A DNA stretch of 64,000 nucleotides from Nocardioides sp. JS614. GTDB taxonomy: Bacteria > Actinomycetota > Actinomycetes > Propionibacteriales > Nocardioidaceae. The stretch is from the NCBI RefSeq assembly GCF_000015265.1, contig NC_008699.1, positions 2,604,001-2,668,000 of the forward strand, read 5' to 3'. Positions 46,433-54,293 of the stretch are shown here, one piece after another. How positions within the stretch are numbered: the stretch's first letter is position 1; each line of letters opens with the position of its first letter. Both the position numbers and the translations under genes were made by a program. The notes under the pieces were generated by a model, which saw only the letters and a list, made by a program, of their open reading frames with translations, was not told the origin of the DNA and searched no databases.

Positions 46433-47617
46433 ATGGACGCGGTCATGAGGATGCCCGTACGACAACGCCCGACGGCCGGCCGCCCCGGCGTCGTCGGCAC
46501 CGCTCGCGTCGACCGTCGGATCCGCGCCCTGCTGCCGCGGCTGCACGCCGGCGACGTGGCCGTGCTCGACCACGCCGACCTCGACCGGACGACCGCCCAG
46601 GCCCTGGTGGACGCCGGTGTCGTCGCCGTCGTCAACGCCGCGCCGATGATCTCCGGTCGCTACCCGAGCCTCGGCCCCGAGGTGCTGGCCACCGCGGGGA
46701 TCGTGATCGTCGACCGGGTGGGCAGCACCGGCCTGGCCGCCATCACCGACGGCGAAGTGGTCCGGGTCGACGGAGGATCGGTCCTCGTGGCGGACCGGCC
46801 GGTCGCCGTCGGCCGGCAGGTGGACGGCGAGACCGTTGCCCGGGAGCTCACGTCGGCCCGGGAGGGCCTGACCGCGCACCTCGAGACGTTCACCCACAAC
46901 ACCACCGAGTTCCTGCGGCGCGAGCAGGACCTGCTCCTGCACGGCCTCGGGGTGCCCCGGCTGGCGACCCGGGTGGCGGGCCAGCCGGTCGTCGTGGTCG
47001 CAGCCGGGCACGAGCACGCCCGCGAGCTGGCACTGGTCCGCACCTTCGTGCGCGAGCAGCAGCCGGTCCTCGTGGCGGTCGGCCGCGGCGCCGACGTGCT
47101 GCGTGCGGCGGGCCTGCGCGCGGACGTGGTGGTGCTCGACGCCGGGGCCGACGACGGCGATACCCCGGCCGCGAAGGCGCTCAAGGCCGCCCGCGACGTG
47201 GTCGTGCGCACCGACCGTGGCGCCGGCCGCTCCGCGGTCGACCAGCTCGAGCGTCTCGGGGTGCGGCCGCTGCGCTTCGAGTCGGGCGCGACCCCCGAGG
47301 ACGCCGCGCTGCTGCTGGTGGCCGCGGCCGATGCGGCGCTGATCGTCGGGGTCGGACTGCGAGCCAGCCTCGAGGAGCTCCTGGACAGCCAGCGCGCCGG
47401 CTTGGCCAGCACGTACCTGACCCGCCTCAAGGTCGGGCAGCGGCTCGTGGACGCTGCCGCCGTACCCCATCTGTACGCGGGGCGCGTGCGCCCCCGGCAC
47501 CTGCTCCTGGTGATGCTCTCCGGGCTGATCGCCCTCGGCGCGGCCGTCGGCGTCACGCCGGTGGGCCAGGAGTGGGCCGATGCCCTGGCCCAGACCCTGC
47601 AAGGACTGCTCCCGTGA
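46433..47617 (+). CDS. steA: SteA family protein (putative cytokinetic ring protein)
   Basis: 394 residues. The N-terminal cytosolic part (about 15-350) has GTARVDRRIRALLPRLHAGD, VAVVNAAPMISGRYPSLGPE, HNTTEFLRREQDLLL and DVVVLDAGADDGDTPAAKAL, a thiamine-pyrophosphokinase-like fold. One C-terminal membrane helix (RHLLLVMLSGLIALGAAVG) anchors it. In Corynebacterium SteA and SteB act in cell separation and control of peptidoglycan hydrolysis. The start is uncertain: ATGs at 46433, 46445 and 46451 are in frame and none has a strong ribosome site. GTGA overlap with the next gene. Confidence 0.88.
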   Translation: MDAVMRMPVRQRPTAGRPGVVGTARVDRRIRALLPRLHAGDVAVLDHADLDRTTAQALVDAGVVAVVNAAPMISGRYPSLGPEVLATAGIVIVDRVGSTGLAAITDGEVVRVDGGSVLVADRPVAVGRQVDGETVARELTSAREGLTAHLETFTHNTTEFLRREQDLLLHGLGVPRLATRVAGQPVVVVAAGHEHARELALVRTFVREQQPVLVAVGRGADVLRAAGLRADVVVLDAGADDGDTPAAKALKAARDVVVRTDRGAGRSAVDQLERLGVRPLRFESGATPEDAALLLVAAADAALIVGVGLRASLEELLDSQRAGLASTYLTRLKVGQRLVDAAAVPHLYAGRVRPRHLLLVMLSGLIALGAAVGVTPVGQEWADALAQTLQGLLP

Positions 47618-48480
47618 TCTCCTACCGCCACCACATCGTCTCGCTCGTCGCCGTCTTCTTGGCCCTCGCGGTCGGCGTCGCCCTGGGCGGGGGACCGCTC
47701 TCCGAGCTGGGCCGCGACGACCAACCCGCCTCGGCGACGACCCGGGAAGGGCGCGCCGCGGTGCGCAGCGCGACCTTCGGCGACGACTTCGCGGCGGCCA
47801 GTGCCGCCGCACTCTACGACGGCCGCCTGCGCGACCACCCGGTCTCGCTGCTGCGGATGCCCGGGGCCAGCGGTGAGGTCGTCAGTGCGCTCGGAGCCCA
47901 GGTCGAGGCGGCCGGCGGCCGGGTCGCCGGCACCTACGACGTGCAGCCGACGCTCACCGACCCCACGGAGAAGTCGCTCGTCGACACCCTCGGCAGCCAG
48001 CTGGCGAAGCAGCTCGGGACGGGTGCGGTCACCGCGGACGCCTCGACGTACGTCCGTCTCGGCGAGCTGGTCGGCCTCGCGGTCACGTCCCCGGAGCGGC
48101 CGAGCACCGACGCGGTCGCCGTGCGGCAGAGCCTGGCCGGCGCCGAGCTGCTCAGCTCTCCGGAGGAGGCGGTCCGCGCACCGGTCGTGCTGGTCGTCCT
48201 GGGCAAGTCGGCCAATCCCGCCATCCTGTCCGGCCTGCTCTCGGGGATCGCCGCGAAGGCGGTCGGCGTCGTCGTCACCGGTGACACGGCCGCGGCGGCC
48301 GGGTCGGGCGACCTGGCCGGGCTCCGGTCCACGCCCGTCGCGGACCAGGTGGCGACCGTCGACGGCGCCGACACCGTGCTGGGCCAGGTGACCGCCGTGC
48401 TCGCCCTGATCCGGTCGATGTCGGTCCAGGGTGGGTCCTTCGGTGCGTCGGGGTCGGACGGAACCGTTCCTCTGACGTAG
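47614..48480 (+). CDS. steB: SteB/MctB family membrane protein
   Basis: 288 residues from GTG 47614. One N-terminal membrane helix (ISYRHHIVSLVAVFLALAVG) is followed by a predicted extracytoplasmic domain with coiled-coil and alpha/beta parts (SLLRMPGASGEVVSALGAQV, VVLVVLGKSANPAILSGLLS). It is the partner of SteA; the M. tuberculosis homologue was described as a copper transport protein MctB. I see no cysteines or Met-rich copper site, so the cell-separation role is favoured. Translationally coupled to steA. Confidence 0.85.
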   Translation: MISYRHHIVSLVAVFLALAVGVALGGGPLSELGRDDQPASATTREGRAAVRSATFGDDFAAASAAALYDGRLRDHPVSLLRMPGASGEVVSALGAQVEAAGGRVAGTYDVQPTLTDPTEKSLVDTLGSQLAKQLGTGAVTADASTYVRLGELVGLAVTSPERPSTDAVAVRQSLAGAELLSSPEEAVRAPVVLVVLGKSANPAILSGLLSGIAAKAVGVVVTGDTAAAAGSGDLAGLRSTPVADQVATVDGADTVLGQVTAVLALIRSMSVQGGSFGASGSDGTVPLT

Positions 48481-48483
48481 GAT
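48478..48483 (+). promoter_or_regulatory. Candidate -10 element (TAGGAT) for pyrG
   Basis: TAGGAT overlaps the steB stop codon and lies 8 nt before the pyrG GTG (48492). GGAG in between could also serve as a ribosome site when pyrG is read from longer transcripts. Confidence 0.45.
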
Positions 48484-48491
48484 GGAGTTCC

Positions 48492-50201
48492 GTGAACCAG
48501 GCGACGCCCACCAAGCACGTGTTCGTGACCGGAGGCGTCGCCTCCTCGCTCGGGAAGGGCCTGACGGCTTCCAGCCTCGGTAGCCTCCTGCGCTCGCGCG
48601 GTCTGCGCGTCACCATGCAGAAGCTGGACCCCTACCTCAACGTCGACCCGGGGACGATGAACCCGTTCCAGCACGGCGAGGTGTTCGTCACCAACGACGG
48701 AGCCGAGACCGACCTCGACATCGGGCACTACGAGCGGTTCCTCGACACCGACCTGAGCCAGATCGCGAACGTCACCACCGGCCAGGTGTACTCCAGCGTG
48801 ATCGCCAAGGAGCGCCGCGGCGACTACCTGGGCGACACCGTGCAGGTGATCCCGCACATCACGAACGAGATCAAGGAGCGGATCCTCGCCATGGGCGGCA
48901 CCGGCGAGGACGGCCGGAGCGTCGACGTGGTGATCACCGAGGTCGGCGGCACCGTGGGCGACATCGAGTCGCTGCCGTTCCTCGAGGCCGCCCGTCAGGT
49001 GCGCCACGACATCGGGCGGGAGAACTGCTTCTTCCTGCACGTCTCCCTGGTGCCCTACATCGGGCCGTCGGGTGAGCTGAAGACCAAGCCCACCCAGCAC
49101 TCGGTGGCCGCGTTGCGTCAGGTCGGCATCCAGCCCGACGCCGTCGTCTGCCGCGCCGATCGCGAGCTCCCGCCGTCGATCAAGAAGAAGATCTCGTTGA
49201 TGTGCGACGTCGACCAGGATGCGGTGGTCACGTGCGCGGACGCGCCGTCGATCTACGACATCCCCAAGGTGCTGCACCGCGAGGGCCTGGACGCGTACCT
49301 GGTGCGCCGGCTCGACCTGCCCTTCCGCGACGTGGACTGGACGGTGTGGGACGACCTGCTGCGCCGGGTGCACCATCCGAAGGAGGAGGTGACGGTCGCG
49401 CTGGTCGGCAAGTACGTCGACCTGCCCGACGCGTACCTGTCGGTCGCCGAGGCACTGCGCGCCGGCGGCTTCGCCCATGAGGCCAAGGTCCAGCTGCGGT
49501 GGGTCGCCTCCGACGAGTGCCAGACGGCGGCCGGAGCGGCGCGCAACCTGCAGGACGTCGACGCGATCTGCGTGCCCGGCGGATTCGGGGTACGCGGCAT
49601 CGAGGGCAAGCTGGGTGCGCTCACCTACGCCCGCACGCACGGCATCCCCACGCTGGGGCTGTGCCTGGGCCTGCAGTGCATGGTGATCGAGTACGCCCGC
49701 AACGTGGTGGGGCTGGAGAAGGCGGGGTCCACGGAGTTCGACCCCGACACCCCGGAGCCGGTTATCGCGACCATGGCCGAGCAGAAGGCCTTCGTCGAGG
49801 GCGCCGGCGACCTCGGCGGGACGATGCGGCTGGGCCTGTACCCGGCGGCCCTCAAGGACGGCTCGATCGCCCGGGAGGTCTACGGCAGCAGCCTCATCGA
49901 GGAGCGGCACCGGCACCGCTACGAGGTCAACAACGCCTACCGCGACCAGCTCGAGGAGGCCGGTCTGGTCTTCTCCGGCACCTCGCCGGACAACAGCCTG
50001 GTGGAGTACGTCGAGCTGCCGCGAGACACGCACCCCTACTACATCTCCACGCAGGCGCACCCCGAGCTGCGCTCCCGCCCGACCCGGCCGCATCCGCTGT
50101 TCGCGGGCCTGGTCGGCGCGGCCATCGAGCGCCAGCGCGAGCTGCGGTTCCCCATCGACGAGACCGGGCTGCGCCGCGAGCCCGAGCCCGACGAGGACTG
50201 A
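48492..50201 (+). CDS. pyrG: CTP synthase
   Basis: 569 residues. It makes CTP from UTP, ATP and glutamine. The N-terminal amidoligase domain (1 to about 270) has KHVFVTGGVASSLGKGLTA, QKLDPYLNVDPGTMNPFQHG and EVGGTVGDIESLPFLEA. The C-terminal class I glutaminase (about 290-560) has the nucleophile in LGLCLGLQCMVIEYARNV and the His-Glu pair near THPYYISTQAHPELRSRP. Normal length. A small Nudix hydrolase gene follows 20 nt later. Confidence 0.97.
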   Translation: MNQATPTKHVFVTGGVASSLGKGLTASSLGSLLRSRGLRVTMQKLDPYLNVDPGTMNPFQHGEVFVTNDGAETDLDIGHYERFLDTDLSQIANVTTGQVYSSVIAKERRGDYLGDTVQVIPHITNEIKERILAMGGTGEDGRSVDVVITEVGGTVGDIESLPFLEAARQVRHDIGRENCFFLHVSLVPYIGPSGELKTKPTQHSVAALRQVGIQPDAVVCRADRELPPSIKKKISLMCDVDQDAVVTCADAPSIYDIPKVLHREGLDAYLVRRLDLPFRDVDWTVWDDLLRRVHHPKEEVTVALVGKYVDLPDAYLSVAEALRAGGFAHEAKVQLRWVASDECQTAAGAARNLQDVDAICVPGGFGVRGIEGKLGALTYARTHGIPTLGLCLGLQCMVIEYARNVVGLEKAGSTEFDPDTPEPVIATMAEQKAFVEGAGDLGGTMRLGLYPAALKDGSIAREVYGSSLIEERHRHRYEVNNAYRDQLEEAGLVFSGTSPDNSLVEYVELPRDTHPYYISTQAHPELRSRPTRPHPLFAGLVGAAIERQRELRFPIDETGLRREPEPDED

Positions 50202-50221
50202 GCCCGACGACGGAGGAACGG

Positions 50222-50803
50222 GTGCCCGAGCTCGCCGACCGGCCCGAGGCGTGGCCGGTCGAGGACAGCGGCTATCCCTACGACGGCGACGGTTGGGTCG
50301 TGAAGGTGCGCCGGGACCAGGTCCGCCGACCCGGCCACCCGAGGGAGCCGGCGTTCTCCCGGGTCGTGGTGGAGCACCCCGGCGCCGCCGTGGTGCTCGC
50401 CGTGGACGACCGGGACCGGGTGCTGTGCCTGTGGCAGTACCGGCACGCCGTGGCCCGCAACCTCGTGCAACTGCCTGCGGGCCTGTGCGACGTCGACGGG
50501 GAGGACGCCGCCGAGGTGGCGCGCCGTGAGCTCGTCGAGGAGGCCGGGTTCGAGGCGGACCGGTGGACCCATCTGGCGTCGGCGTACTCCTCCCCGGGAT
50601 TCACCGCCGAGCAGGGCCACTACTTCCTCGCCGAGGGGCTGCGCGAGGTCGGTCGGGGCGACTTCCGGCCTGAACACGAGGAGGCGGAGATGGTGGTCGG
50701 CTGGGTGCCCTTCGCCGAGCTGCACGAGGCGGTCGTCGCCGGCCGCCTCGCCGACGCCCACCTGGCCCTGGCCGTGCTCCTGACCGGGGCGCGCCGCCAC
50801 TAG
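50222..50803 (+). CDS. Nudix hydrolase, ADP-ribose pyrophosphatase type
   Basis: 193 residues from GTG 50222 behind ACGGAGGAACG. The Nudix box is complete: GLCDVDGEDAAEVARRELVE followed by EAGF, with the metal-binding REL-EE core. VLCLWQYRHAVARNLVQLPA upstream and SPGFTAEQGHYFLAEGL downstream fit ADP-ribose pyrophosphatases, which hydrolyse ADP-ribose to AMP and ribose-5-phosphate. It follows pyrG as in M. tuberculosis. The adjacent SIR2-like gene could in principle produce ADP-ribose from NAD, an intriguing but unproven link. Confidence 0.9.
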   Translation: MPELADRPEAWPVEDSGYPYDGDGWVVKVRRDQVRRPGHPREPAFSRVVVEHPGAAVVLAVDDRDRVLCLWQYRHAVARNLVQLPAGLCDVDGEDAAEVARRELVEEAGFEADRWTHLASAYSSPGFTAEQGHYFLAEGLREVGRGDFRPEHEEAEMVVGWVPFAELHEAVVAGRLADAHLALAVLLTGARRH

Positions 50804-50845
50804 CGTCGCTAGCGGGTCGTACGGACGCGCAGCCCCGCGAACGCC

Positions 50846-50851
50846 TACGGT
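50846..50851 (+). promoter_or_regulatory. Candidate -10 element (TACGGT) for the SIR2-receiver gene
   Basis: TACGGT lies 7 nt before the ATG at 50859; leaderless transcription separate from the pyrG-nudix genes is predicted. Confidence 0.45.
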
Positions 50852-50858
50852 TCCACCT

Positions 50859-52169
50859 ATGCGTCCCGAGACCCCGGCCGAGACCCTGGCGACCGACAGC
50901 GGCACCGTGGTGCCCCAGCACCTGGTCGACCAGATCGTCGCCGGCCGGTGCGTGGCGTTCGTGGGCGCCGGGTTCGCCGCCCCCGCCGTGCCGGCATGGC
51001 AGGTGCTGCTGCGTGGTCTGGCGGATCGGGCGGGACTGGACGAGGAGACCTCGGCCTGGGTCGCCCAGCTCGTGGAGCACGGGGGATCGCGCGACCTCGA
51101 GGCGGCGGCGCAGGTGCTGCACACCGCGATGGGGGAGGCGTTCGACCCGGCGCTCGCGGGCATCCTTGCCACGGAGGGGCGCCCCGACGCGATCGCCGCG
51201 CGCCGCCGGCTGCTGGCCGGCATCCCCTTCGACGCGATCCTGACCACCAACTTCGATCCGTTCCTGGTCGGCAGCGTGCCCGGGCCGGACGCCTACCAGC
51301 AGATCCTGCGCGACCCACCGCACCGGTGGTGGGAGCCGCGGTACTGGACGGCGGAGTCACCCGGCGCGCCGGTCGTGAAGCTGCACGGCGAGGTCGGGCC
51401 CCTGGGCGACACGGTCGTCTTCACCCAACGTGACTACCGGGACCGGCTCTACAGCAGCCCGGCGTACATGACCTTCCTGCGGTCACTGTTCGCGACCAGC
51501 ACGGTCCTCTTCCTGGGCGTGTCGTTCACCGACGCCTACCTCAACGAGCTGCGCTCCGAGGTGCTGGCGATGATCGATCAGCGCGAGGACGACCCACCGG
51601 TCGCGTACGCCGTGCTGCCGGACGTGGCACCGCACCAGGCGCGCTACCTGCACCAGCACGAGGGGCTCGGGACGATCACCTTCGACACCGCCGGGGGCAG
51701 CGACTGGTCAGGCTTCGACCGGGTGCTCGAGGCCATCCACGCCGCCACGAACCCGCGGGCGCAGCTCGGTGCCGTCCTGGCCGCACGGACCGTGCTGTGG
51801 GTCGATTCAAGCGCCGACGACGTCGCCTTCGGTCGCACCGTCCTGGCCGAGGCGGCCGGTGGGGGCGACGCGGGCACCCGCATGGTGCAGGTGGGCTCCG
51901 CGGCCGAGGCGGTCGCGTGGCTGCGGCAGGACCGAGCCGACCTGGTGATCGCCGACCTGGCCGCGGGCAGCGACGGCGCACCGGTGGCCGAGAAGCTGTT
52001 GACGACGATGCGCCGCGAGGACCTGCGCGCACCGGTCGTCGTGCTCTCCCAGGAGCCCGTCGCCGCGGGCGAGCGGCTACGGATCCTCTCGCTCGGTGCC
52101 AGCGAGGTCGCGCACGGCTGGGCCGACCTCTTCCGGGAGCTCACCCGGATCTACGCTCGCCGGGAGTAG
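50859..52169 (+). CDS. SIR2-like domain fused to a receiver-like domain
   Basis: 436 residues. Residues about 18-270 form a SIR2-like NAD-binding domain: GAG at 36-38 in VAFVGAGFAAPA, ILTTNFDPFLV with Asn131 and Asp133, His176 in VVKLHGEVGPL (catalytic position), and VLFLGVSFTDAYLNEL. Residues about 308-432 resemble a response-regulator receiver: VLWVDSSADD (Asp316), DLVIADLAAG (Asp366 at the phospho-acceptor position), VVVLSQEP, and LSLGASEVAHGWADLFRELT. The second acidic residue is Ser317 and the conserved Lys is absent, so phosphorylation is doubtful. SIR2-like enzymes often destroy NAD in phage defence. Here the gene is alone among housekeeping genes. Function unknown. Confidence 0.85.
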   Translation: MRPETPAETLATDSGTVVPQHLVDQIVAGRCVAFVGAGFAAPAVPAWQVLLRGLADRAGLDEETSAWVAQLVEHGGSRDLEAAAQVLHTAMGEAFDPALAGILATEGRPDAIAARRRLLAGIPFDAILTTNFDPFLVGSVPGPDAYQQILRDPPHRWWEPRYWTAESPGAPVVKLHGEVGPLGDTVVFTQRDYRDRLYSSPAYMTFLRSLFATSTVLFLGVSFTDAYLNELRSEVLAMIDQREDDPPVAYAVLPDVAPHQARYLHQHEGLGTITFDTAGGSDWSGFDRVLEAIHAATNPRAQLGAVLAARTVLWVDSSADDVAFGRTVLAEAAGGGDAGTRMVQVGSAAEAVAWLRQDRADLVIADLAAGSDGAPVAEKLLTTMRREDLRAPVVVLSQEPVAAGERLRILSLGASEVAHGWADLFRELTRIYARRE

Positions 52170-52218
52170 GCTCGCGCAGCCACAACGGCGTGGCGCTGAG
52201 AACTGAAGGAGCGATGCG

Positions 52219-53334
52219 GTGAAGGTGGGCGTCCCCAAGGAAGTCAAGAACAACGAGTACCGGGTGGCGATCACGCCCATCGGTGTGCACGAGCTGACCG
52301 CGCACGGTCACCAGGTGTACATCGAACGCGGTGCCGGTGAGGGCTCCTCGATCCACGACGAGGAGTACGCCGCGGCCGGGGCGCAGATCGTCCCGGACGC
52401 GGACAGCACGTGGGGCGACGTCGAGCTGGTCCTCAAGGTCAAGGAGCCGGTCGCCGAGGAGTACCACCGGCTGCGCGAGGGGCTGACCCTGTTCACCTAC
52501 CTCCACCTCGCGGCGGACAAGAGGCTGACCGACAAGCTGCTCGACACCAAGGTCACCGCGATCGCGTACGAGACCGTGCAGCTGCCGTCGGGCGGCCTGC
52601 CGCTGCTGTACCCGATGTCCGAGGTCGCCGGCTGCCTGGCGCCCCAGGTCGGGGGCTACTCCCTCATGCGGGCCCAGGGCGGCCGCGGCGTCCTCATGGG
52701 GGGTGTCGGTGGCGTCGCCAACGCCAAGGTCGTGATCATCGGTGCCGGCGTCTCGGGCCAGAACGCCGCCAACATCGCCCTCGGCATGGGGGCCGACGTC
52801 ACCTTGCTCGACAACGACCTGGACAAGCTGCGGATGTCGTTCTGGCGCTACAACAACCGGGTGCACGGCCTCGCGTCCTCGAAGCTGGCGATCGAGCAGC
52901 AGGTCACCGAGGCCGACCTGGTCATCGGAGCGGTGCTGATCCCCGGGGCCGCCGCGCCCAAGCTGGTCAGCAACGAGCTGGTCTCCCGGATGAAGCCCGG
53001 CTCGGTCCTCGTCGACATCGCGGTCGACCAGGGCGGCTGCTTCGAGGACACCCGGCCGACCACGCACGCGGACCCGACGTACCAGGTGCACAACTCGACG
53101 TTCTACTGCGTGGCGAACATGCCCGGGGCGGTCCCGAACACCTCGACCTACGCGCTGACGAATGCCACGCTGCCCTATGTCGTCGCCGTCGCGGACAAGG
53201 GCTGGCAGCAGGCCAGCCGCGACGACCACAGCCTGGCCCTCGGCCTGAACACCCACGCGGGCCGGCTCACGAACGCGGCCGTGGGTGCGGCGGTCGGGGT
53301 CGCGGCCGACCCGTTGGACTCCGTCCTGACGTGA
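52219..53334 (+). CDS. ald: Alanine dehydrogenase
   Basis: 371 residues. It reversibly deaminates L-alanine to pyruvate with NAD. Active-site residues are Lys75 (VLKVKEP), His96 (TYLHLAADK) and Asp270 (VDIAVDQGG). The Rossmann motif is VVIIGAGVSGQNAANIALGM. A -10-like TAGGCT (52167-52172) lies 46 nt upstream and AAGGAG precedes the GTG start; an ATG 5 nt earlier is out of frame and hits a stop after two codons. Coupled to xerD by GTGA, an unusual pairing because xerD normally follows the nudix gene directly in this block. Confidence 0.95.
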   Translation: MKVGVPKEVKNNEYRVAITPIGVHELTAHGHQVYIERGAGEGSSIHDEEYAAAGAQIVPDADSTWGDVELVLKVKEPVAEEYHRLREGLTLFTYLHLAADKRLTDKLLDTKVTAIAYETVQLPSGGLPLLYPMSEVAGCLAPQVGGYSLMRAQGGRGVLMGGVGGVANAKVVIIGAGVSGQNAANIALGMGADVTLLDNDLDKLRMSFWRYNNRVHGLASSKLAIEQQVTEADLVIGAVLIPGAAAPKLVSNELVSRMKPGSVLVDIAVDQGGCFEDTRPTTHADPTYQVHNSTFYCVANMPGAVPNTSTYALTNATLPYVVAVADKGWQQASRDDHSLALGLNTHAGRLTNAAVGAAVGVAADPLDSVLT

Positions 53335-54287
53335 ACGACCCAGCGTCGAACGACGTCGCGCGCGCGGTCCGGACCTACCTCGACCACCTGACGGTCGAGC
53401 GCGGCCTCGCGACGAACACGCTGACGTCGTATCGGCGCGACCTGCGGCGCTACCAGGAGTACCTCGCCGAGTGCGGCGTGGAGCACCTGGCCGACGTCAC
53501 GGAGGGCACGGTGGCGGCGTTCCTGGTGCGGCTGAGGGAAGGCGACCGGGACCACCCGGCGCTGAGCGCCACCTCCGCCGCGCGGACCGTGGTGGCCGTG
53601 CGCGGCTTCCACCGGTTCGCGGTCGCGGACGGCCTCGCCGCGACCGACCCGGCGAGCGCGGTGAAGCCGCCGACACCGGCCAAGCGGCTGCCGAAGGCCC
53701 TGCCGCTCGCCGACGTCGAGGCGATCCTGGAGGCGGCGGGCGCTCCCGGCACCACCCTCGCGCTGCGGGACCGGGCGCTGCTGGAGGTCCTCTACGGCAC
53801 CGGCGCCCGGATCTCGGAGGCCGTGGGCCTGGACGTGGACGACCTCGACTGGGGAGAGTCCGGGGTCGAGGGGACCGTCCTGCTGCGCGGCAAGGGCGGC
53901 AAGGAGCGGCTGGTCCCGGTCGGCTCCTACGCCCGGGAGGCGGTCGACGCCTACCTCGTGCGCGGTCGTCCGGAGCTGGTGGCCGCCTCGGCGCGCGTCA
54001 CCGGGGGCGCGTTGTTCCTCAATGCGCGCGGTGGCCGGCTCTCGCGGCAGTCGGCCTGGGCGGTGCTGGTGCGGGCGGCCGAGCGGGCCGGCGTCACCCG
54101 GGACGTGTCGCCGCACACGCTGCGACACTCCTTCGCCACCCACCTGCTCGACGGTGGGGCCGACGTCCGCGTCGTGCAGGAGCTGCTCGGCCACGCGTCG
54201 GTGACCACCACCCAGGTCTATACCCTCGTGACGGTGGACAACCTGCGCGAGGTTTTCGCCACCGCCCATCCGCGCGCTCGCGACTGA
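53331..54287 (+). CDS. xerD: Site-specific tyrosine recombinase XerD
   Basis: 318 residues. An N-terminal SAM-like core-binding domain (about 8-105) is followed by the catalytic domain with Arg160 (GTGARISEAVGL), Lys in RGKGGKERLVPVG, His262-x-x-Arg265 (PHTLRHSFATHLL), His288 (LLGHASV) and the nucleophile Tyr297 (TTQVYT). With XerC it resolves chromosome dimers at dif. The conserved position near parA-scpA-scpB supports XerD over a phage integrase. GTG start overlaps the ald stop. Confidence 0.94.
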   Translation: MNDPASNDVARAVRTYLDHLTVERGLATNTLTSYRRDLRRYQEYLAECGVEHLADVTEGTVAAFLVRLREGDRDHPALSATSAARTVVAVRGFHRFAVADGLAATDPASAVKPPTPAKRLPKALPLADVEAILEAAGAPGTTLALRDRALLEVLYGTGARISEAVGLDVDDLDWGESGVEGTVLLRGKGGKERLVPVGSYAREAVDAYLVRGRPELVAASARVTGGALFLNARGGRLSRQSAWAVLVRAAERAGVTRDVSPHTLRHSFATHLLDGGADVRVVQELLGHASVTTTQVYTLVTVDNLREVFATAHPRARD

Positions 54288-54293
54288 GCGGCC

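Noticed and set aside
44630..47812. 1060-codon minus-strand frame opposite recN and steA
   Set aside because: Same composition artefact; the sense strand carries RecN and SteA with complete motifs.
50859..52169. Multi-gene defence island around the SIR2-like gene
   Set aside because: Neighbours (pyrG, nudix, ald, xerD) are housekeeping genes. No restriction, CRISPR, toxin-antitoxin or nuclease partners are adjacent, so only a single-gene system can be proposed.
53331..54287. Tyrosine recombinase as integrase of a mobile element
   Set aside because: Length, motifs and position before parA-scpAB fit housekeeping XerD. There are no att-like repeats, tRNA target or phage genes.
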